From: Flavobacterium seoulense
GTDB lineage: Bacteria > Bacteroidota > Bacteroidia > Flavobacteriales > Flavobacteriaceae
Direction: 5' to 3'
Length of the DNA: 64,000 bases
NCBI RefSeq assembly: GCF_000695795.1
Contig: NZ_JNCA01000001.1
Span: 62,001-126,000, forward strand
Shown: positions 59,445 to 64,000 of the stretch, in pieces
How the letters are laid out: every line of letters starts with the position of its first letter
Numbering within the stretch: position 1 is the stretch's first letter
Program-made: the position numbers and the translations under genes
The notes under the pieces: generated by a model
What the model was told of the DNA's origin: nothing
Seen by the model: only the letters and a program-made list of their open reading frames with translations
Databases searched by the model: none

Positions 59445-60971
59445 ATGCAAGCAGAAATTAACAAAGTCGAGCTACGAAATCTAAAAATTCAAGACTATAA
59501 TGAATTAAAAAATTCAATGATCGAATCTTATCCTGAAATGGTAAATGATTATTGGAAAGAAGCTGATATTAAAAAATTACTTAAAATATTTCCCGAAGGC
59601 CAACTGGTTATTCTTGTAGATGATATTGTTGTTGGTTCGGCATTATCGCTTATTGTTCCTGAAGATTTAGTCGATCAAAATCATGATTATGCTAAAATTA
59701 CCGGAAATTATACTTTTTCGACACATACATCCAAGGGCGAAATCTTATACGGAATTGACGTTTTTGTGATACCAAAATACCGCGGATTACGATTAGGACG
59801 CCGTTTATATGATGCCCGAAAAGAAATTTGCGAAGAACTCAATTTGAAATCAATTGTATTTGCAGGACGAATTCCTAATTATGTGAATTATGCTCAGGAA
59901 TTGAATCCTAAAACCTATATTGATAAGGTAAAAAGAAAAGAAATTCACGATCCTGTTTTGTCATTTCAGCTGAGTAATGATTTTCACGTAATGAGAGTCA
60001 TGAAAAACTATCTTGAAGGCGATAAAAAGTCTAAAGAATTTGCGGTACTGTTGGAGTGGAATAATATTTATTATGTTGAAAGTCCGCAGATTATTAACAA
60101 AGAGAAAACAGTTATTCGATTAGGATTGATTCAATGGCAAATGCGACCATTGGGCAATTTAGAAGCCTTATTCGAACAGTCCGAATTTTTTATTGATGCT
60201 GTTTCGGGTTATGGAAGTGACTTTGCCGTTTTTCCCGAATTATTTATCGCGCCTTTAATGGCCGATTATAATCATTTATCTGAAGCCGATGCTATTCGGG
60301 AATTAGCTAAATATGCCGAACCTATAAGGAAACGTTTTCAGGAATTAGCGATTTCGTATAACATCAACATCATTAGTGGAAGCATGCCCAATCTAGTTGA
60401 TGGCGTACTGTATAACAGTGGTTTTTTATGCAAAAGAGACGGGACTTATGAAACCTACACTAAAATTCATATTACACCAAATGAAGTTTTTCATTGGGGA
60501 ATAACAGGCGGAAATCATATTCAGACTTTTGATACCGATTGTGGTAAAATAGGAATCATGATTTGTTATGATGTCGAATTTCCGGAACTTTCCCGATTAA
60601 TGGCCGATGAAGGTATGAATATCTTATTTGTTCCTTTCCTGACAGATACTCAAAACGGTTATACCCGCGTAAAACATTGCGCTCAGGCCAGAGCAATCGA
60701 AAACGAATGTTATGTGGCGATTGCAGGTTGTGTGGGGAATTTACCAAAAGTAAATAACATGGATATTCAATATGCACAAACGGCGGTTTTTACACCTTCG
60801 GATTTTGCGTTTCCAAGCAACGGAATCAAGGCCGAAACAACGCCTAATACTGAGATGACCTTGATTGTTGATGTCGATTTAGATTTGTTAAAAGAATTAC
60901 ACGAACACGGAAGTGTGAAGATTTTAAAAGACCGTCGTCATGATTTATACCGAATTAAAAAACTAAAATAA
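59445..60971 (+). CDS. GNAT acetyltransferase fused to carbon-nitrogen hydrolase
   Basis: This 508-residue fusion has an N-terminal GNAT domain (about 1-200, VFVIPKYRGLRLGRRLYDARK holding the acetyl-CoA loop) and a nitrilase-superfamily domain (about 225-500) with the Glu265-Lys340-Cys374 triad in VFPELFIAP, YTKIHITPNE and IMICYDVEFPE. The nitrilase part cleaves a C-N bond in an amide; the GNAT part would acylate an amine. Both activities in one chain may act on the same metabolite. The pairing is found in other Bacteroidota but its substrate is unknown. It is followed seven bases later by the 60978 gene. Confidence 0.88.
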   Translation: MQAEINKVELRNLKIQDYNELKNSMIESYPEMVNDYWKEADIKKLLKIFPEGQLVILVDDIVVGSALSLIVPEDLVDQNHDYAKITGNYTFSTHTSKGEILYGIDVFVIPKYRGLRLGRRLYDARKEICEELNLKSIVFAGRIPNYVNYAQELNPKTYIDKVKRKEIHDPVLSFQLSNDFHVMRVMKNYLEGDKKSKEFAVLLEWNNIYYVESPQIINKEKTVIRLGLIQWQMRPLGNLEALFEQSEFFIDAVSGYGSDFAVFPELFIAPLMADYNHLSEADAIRELAKYAEPIRKRFQELAISYNINIISGSMPNLVDGVLYNSGFLCKRDGTYETYTKIHITPNEVFHWGITGGNHIQTFDTDCGKIGIMICYDVEFPELSRLMADEGMNILFVPFLTDTQNGYTRVKHCAQARAIENECYVAIAGCVGNLPKVNNMDIQYAQTAVFTPSDFAFPSNGIKAETTPNTEMTLIVDVDLDLLKELHEHGSVKILKDRRHDLYRIKKLK

Positions 60972-60977
60972 TAGGCC

Positions 60978-61283
60978 ATGAAAAATGAAATTAGAAAATT
61001 TCCTTTGTTTGAATTATATGTGGAAAATAATTTTCTAATTATAAATAATCATGATTATGCTCAAGATAACGGTATAATCGATTTGTCAGATATTTTAGAA
61101 ATCAAATTTTTAAAACAACAATTTGATTTTATAGAATACATAATAGCTTTTGTTTCTGGAATAAATATTCGAAAAAGATCTGATAAACTACAAATAAAAA
61201 TGAAAAATGGTATAAAAGAAATTTTATTAACTAATTGTGATATTAATAAAGTCCAAGATATAATCAATATTATAAAAAAATAA
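60978..61283 (+). CDS. Unrecognised 101-residue protein
   Basis: I do not recognise this protein. It is AT-rich, mostly Ile, Asn, Lys and Asp, without a signal peptide; a hydrophobic stretch (FIEYIIAFVSGIN, about 50-62) is moderate. It starts seven bases after the GNAT-nitrilase stop and so is likely co-transcribed. An ATG at 60978 follows ATAGGCC, which includes a weak ribosome-binding purine stretch. It could be a small regulatory or structural partner of the neighbouring genes. Confidence 0.6.
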   Translation: MKNEIRKFPLFELYVENNFLIINNHDYAQDNGIIDLSDILEIKFLKQQFDFIEYIIAFVSGINIRKRSDKLQIKMKNGIKEILLTNCDINKVQDIINIIKK

Positions 61284-61314
61284 ACTCTATTAATCTACTT
61301 ATAAAGAATGAGTC

Positions 61315-61665
61315 ATGAGTAAAAACTGTTTAGAATGTGGTGAAAAAATTATAGGTCGCGAAGACAAGAAGTTTTGTAGTGATGGTTGCCGTAATGCCTA
61401 TAACAATAAAATGAATAAGGATAGTAATAACATCATGCGTAATATCAATAACAAATTGCGTAAAAATTATCGCATTCTTACTGAACTCAATGTTGATGGA
61501 AAGTCAAAAACAACTAAAACAAAATTATTAGGAAAAGGTTTTGATTTTGATTTTTTTACCAATATTCTAAAAACAAAAACAGGAAATACATACTATTTCC
61601 TGTATGATCAGGGTTATATGTTATTAGAAAATGACTTCTACATTCTGGTCAAAAAAGACAATTAG
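61315..61665 (+). CDS. Small zinc-ribbon protein
   Basis: This 116-residue protein begins with an N-terminal zinc ribbon: CLECGEKI (Cys5, Cys8) and FCSDGCRNAYNNK (Cys21, Cys25). The rest is a basic helical linker (NNKLRKNYRILTEL, about 42-58) and a small alpha/beta part ending DFYILVKKDN. It looks like the widespread small DUF2116-like ribbon proteins of Flavobacteriia; a nucleic-acid or protein-binding role is likely but unproved. It lies 32 bp after the preceding gene and 25 bp before the peptidase, on the same strand. Confidence 0.75.
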   Translation: MSKNCLECGEKIIGREDKKFCSDGCRNAYNNKMNKDSNNIMRNINNKLRKNYRILTELNVDGKSKTTKTKLLGKGFDFDFFTNILKTKTGNTYYFLYDQGYMLLENDFYILVKKDN

Positions 61666-61689
61666 CAATTTCTCCCAAATCTACCTAAA

Positions 61690-64000
61690 ATGAAAAAAGA
61701 CTTATCATCCGTTTTTTCGATGCTATTTTTTATAACAGTTCTGGCTGTGGTTTTCTTCAGCATGATGCCGCAATGGACTTCTGACGAAAATAAACCGCTT
61801 GCAGAGTTTTCGACAGAAAGAGCTTTGGTACACATAAAAAATATGAGTCAAAAACCACATTATGTAGGTTCAGAAAATCATAATCAGGTTGCCAATTATT
61901 TAAGGTATGAATTAACAAAACTAGGACTTGAAACCAGTTTTCAAAATGGATATACCTTGACTGATTGGGGGAATTTGACTAAATCTAAAAATATTCTGGC
62001 TCGAATAAAAGGAAGTCAAAACGGAAAAGCCTTGTTGTTGCTTTCTCATTATGACAGCGCACCACATTCGGCTTCGCTGGGGGCTAGTGATGATGCTACA
62101 GGTGTAGCGACTATTTTAGAAGGTGTTCGCGCTTTTTTACATTCTAAAACACCTCACAAGAATGATATTATTATCTTATTTACCGATGCAGAAGAATTAG
62201 GATTAAACGGTGCTGCACTTTTTGTAACCCAACATCAATGGGCAAAAGAAGTAGGTTTAGCGCTCAATTTTGAAGCACGCGGGACATCGGGACCAAGTTA
62301 TATGTTAATGGAAACCAATAATGGTAATGCCGGAATGGTTGAAAATTTTGCCGCTGCAAATCCTACTTTTCCAGTCTCAAATTCGTTAATGTACAGCATT
62401 TATAAAATGCTGCCTAATGATACTGATTTGACTGTTTTTAGAGAGCAAGGCAGTATTCAGGGATTTAATTTTGCTTTTATTGATAGTCATTATAATTATC
62501 ATACAGCTCAGGATGATATTCAGCATTTAGATGTTAATTCCTTAGCACATCAAGGTTCTTATCTGATGCCTTTACTTAACTATTTTTCGAATGCTGATTT
62601 GAATACTACTGAAGCAGTTGAGGATTATGTTTATTTTTCAATTCCTTTTAGTTTTATCAGTTATCCATTTAGTTGGGTAATTCCTATGGTGATTGTTGCT
62701 TTTGTCGTGTTCTTATTTTTCATCTTTTTAGGAATTGCCAAGAGAATATTGACACCTCAAAAAATGCTGCAAGGTTTTGTTCCGTTTTTGGGTTCGTTGT
62801 TTGCAGCGGGACTTATTACTTTTTTAGGATGGCAACTCTTGTTACAAATTTACCCACAATACAATGATTTACTTAATGGCTTTACTTATAACGGACATGC
62901 CTATATAGCTGCTTTTGTATCCTTGAGTTTGGCAATTTGTTTTGCGTTTTATCATTTCTTCACTCCAGATAAAATTACTGCTAATCATTTTGTAGCGCCC
63001 ATTTTTATTTGGTTACTTATCAATATCGGAATTGCTTTTGGATTACAAGGTGCCGGATTTTTAATTATTCCTACTTATTTTGGAATTTTTGCTTTCGGAT
63101 TTTATATTCTTACTCAAAAGTACAGTCCCATTTTAAACCTGATTTTTAGTATTTCCGCATTGTTAATCATTGCTCCTTTTATCCAAATGTTTCCAATAGG
63201 TCTTGGACTAAAAATGTTGTTTGCAACTGCAATTCTTACCGCTTTATGTTTTGGATTATTATTACCCACTTTAGGTAATTTTATTAAAAAAGGAAGTTGG
63301 TCTATTCTTTTCTTATTAGCTTCAATAGGTTTTTTTACCAAAGCCCATTTAGAATCTAATTATGAAAAAGGCAAAGCAAAATCGAATAGTTTAATTTATC
63401 TTTTGGATGCTGATACAAACTCTGCTCAATGGTTGACTTATGATAAAAACCTTGATTCCTGGACTAAGAATTATTTAGGCGAAAATCCAAATCAACCAAA
63501 AGGATTGGAAGAAATTCCACTTTTTAGTAAATACGATACTCACTTTACTTTTGCTGCGAAAGCTCCTTTAAAAAATATTCCACAGCCAACAATTGATTTT
63601 TTAACGGATAGTATTTCGGATGGTCAAAGGTATCTGAAGATTCGTATTTCGCCGAATCGAAAAGTGAATCGTTATGATATTTTTGCTAATGAAAAAATGC
63701 AACTTCATAATATTAAGGCAAATGGAGTTACTCATTTACAGCAAAAAGGAAAAATTTATAAAAGAGAAGGTAAAAAATTATTGAGTTATTATGTAGTTGA
63801 TAATGATCCGTTGGTTTTAGAATTTAATATAAATACAGCTGCTGTTTTTGATATGACGTTGTTAGAAAGTTCGTTTGATTTAATGCAAAATCCGTTGTTT
63901 ACAATGAATAAAAGAGCAGACTGGATGATGCCAACTCCTTTTGTTTTAAATGATGCTGTAACAATCAAAAAAGTAATCAAGCCTAGTCCTCGGGTTGTTC
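61690..64000 (+). CDS. Membrane-bound M28 family metallopeptidase, 3' end missing
   Basis: The frame runs from the ATG at 61690 off the end of the window (770 codons seen). After an N-terminal anchor (about 7-25) comes the M28 peptidase domain (about 35-300) with the full two-zinc set: His120 in LLSHYDSA, Asp134/Asp135 in GASDDATG, Glu168/Glu169 in TDAEELGLNG, Glu195 in NFEARG and His271 in YNYHTAQDD. About eight membrane helices follow (about 315-560), and a soluble periplasmic-type domain starts near 575. This order, peptidase plus membrane part plus extra domain, is like the ER/vacuolar M28 aminopeptidases of eukaryotes (ERMP1, Pff1). It probably cleaves amino acids from peptides outside the cytoplasm. 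Because the end is missing, total length is unknown. Confidence 0.88.
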   Translation, partial: MKKDLSSVFSMLFFITVLAVVFFSMMPQWTSDENKPLAEFSTERALVHIKNMSQKPHYVGSENHNQVANYLRYELTKLGLETSFQNGYTLTDWGNLTKSKNILARIKGSQNGKALLLLSHYDSAPHSASLGASDDATGVATILEGVRAFLHSKTPHKNDIIILFTDAEELGLNGAALFVTQHQWAKEVGLALNFEARGTSGPSYMLMETNNGNAGMVENFAAANPTFPVSNSLMYSIYKMLPNDTDLTVFREQGSIQGFNFAFIDSHYNYHTAQDDIQHLDVNSLAHQGSYLMPLLNYFSNADLNTTEAVEDYVYFSIPFSFISYPFSWVIPMVIVAFVVFLFFIFLGIAKRILTPQKMLQGFVPFLGSLFAAGLITFLGWQLLLQIYPQYNDLLNGFTYNGHAYIAAFVSLSLAICFAFYHFFTPDKITANHFVAPIFIWLLINIGIAFGLQGAGFLIIPTYFGIFAFGFYILTQKYSPILNLIFSISALLIIAPFIQMFPIGLGLKMLFATAILTALCFGLLLPTLGNFIKKGSWSILFLLASIGFFTKAHLESNYEKGKAKSNSLIYLLDADTNSAQWLTYDKNLDSWTKNYLGENPNQPKGLEEIPLFSKYDTHFTFAAKAPLKNIPQPTIDFLTDSISDGQRYLKIRISPNRKVNRYDIFANEKMQLHNIKANGVTHLQQKGKIYKREGKKLLSYYVVDNDPLVLEFNINTAAVFDMTLLESSFDLMQNPLFTMNKRADWMMPTPFVLNDAVTIKKVIKPSPRVV

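Noticed and set aside
1..64000. CRISPR arrays, insertion sequences, tRNA or rRNA genes
   Set aside because: No regularly spaced direct repeats, transposase-like frames or tRNA-like T-arm sequences were noticed on reading both strands.

Overview
The window is chromosomal DNA of a Flavobacterium-like member of the Bacteroidota. The genes are AT-rich with AT-rich spacers. Where promoters can be seen they follow the Bacteroidota pattern (TTG or TTTG near -33, TANNTTTG near -7). The gene content fits too: TonB-dependent receptors with an N-terminal carboxypeptidase-like domain, SusC-free glycoside hydrolase genes, DUF4625 lipoproteins, DUF4286, a bifunctional OlsF-type ornithine-lipid synthase and a carotenoid lycopene cyclase. 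I saw no rRNA, tRNA, insertion sequence, phage gene or CRISPR array.

Layout: (1) 1-7.7 kb is the end of a polysaccharide-degradation cluster: a truncated unrecognised glycosidase-like gene and two large GH2 enzymes, closed by a hairpin terminator. (2) 7.8-10.2 kb is a single very AT-rich accessory gene encoding a 783-residue protein with a C-terminal R-N-x3-H (HEPN-type) motif. (3) 10.3-14.6 kb holds housekeeping genes: U32 peptidase-like protein, 2Fe-2S ferredoxin, bacilliredoxin and lycopene cyclase. (4) 14.7-28.9 kb is a metal-homeostasis island: two TonB receptors, three DUF4625 lipoproteins, a His/Cys small protein, a Fur-family regulator with a His-rich loop (probably Zur), an Nramp transporter fused to a universal-stress domain (MntH), a DtxR-family regulator (MntR), and feoAB with a 41-residue Cys-rich partner. 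(5) 29-41 kb carries a Sco protein, an SDR, lipoproteins, a GT51 glycosyltransferase fused to an AsmA-like region, Tas-like AKR, an OmpA-family lipoprotein, exonuclease III, OlsF and small membrane proteins. (6) 41-54 kb carries a 2-hydroxyacid dehydrogenase, GH43, proC, mgtE, rsmA, a TPR protein, serS, a histidine kinase and an MntA-HepT toxin-antitoxin pair whose toxin is frameshifted. (7) 54-64 kb carries metG, a DMT transporter, HAD hydrolase, ferritin, SSB, a GNAT-nitrilase fusion, two small unknowns and a membrane-anchored M28 peptidase that runs off the end.

The most coherent story is regulatory. Two dyads (TGCAA-N5-TTGC) sit exactly on the divergent promoters between the Fur-family gene and the His-rich gene. 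A different dyad (TTTAG-N6-CTAAA), with 22 identical bases around and beyond it, lies in front of both mntH and the distant TonB receptor at 14678-16981. This suggests that the receptor belongs to the MntR regulon and imports manganese or a related metal across the outer membrane, while the lipoprotein/receptor operon at 17.3-22.3 kb, with a long structured leader, is a separate metal-uptake unit. The best defence-related candidates are the 7814-10165 HEPN-like gene and the broken MntA-HepT module.
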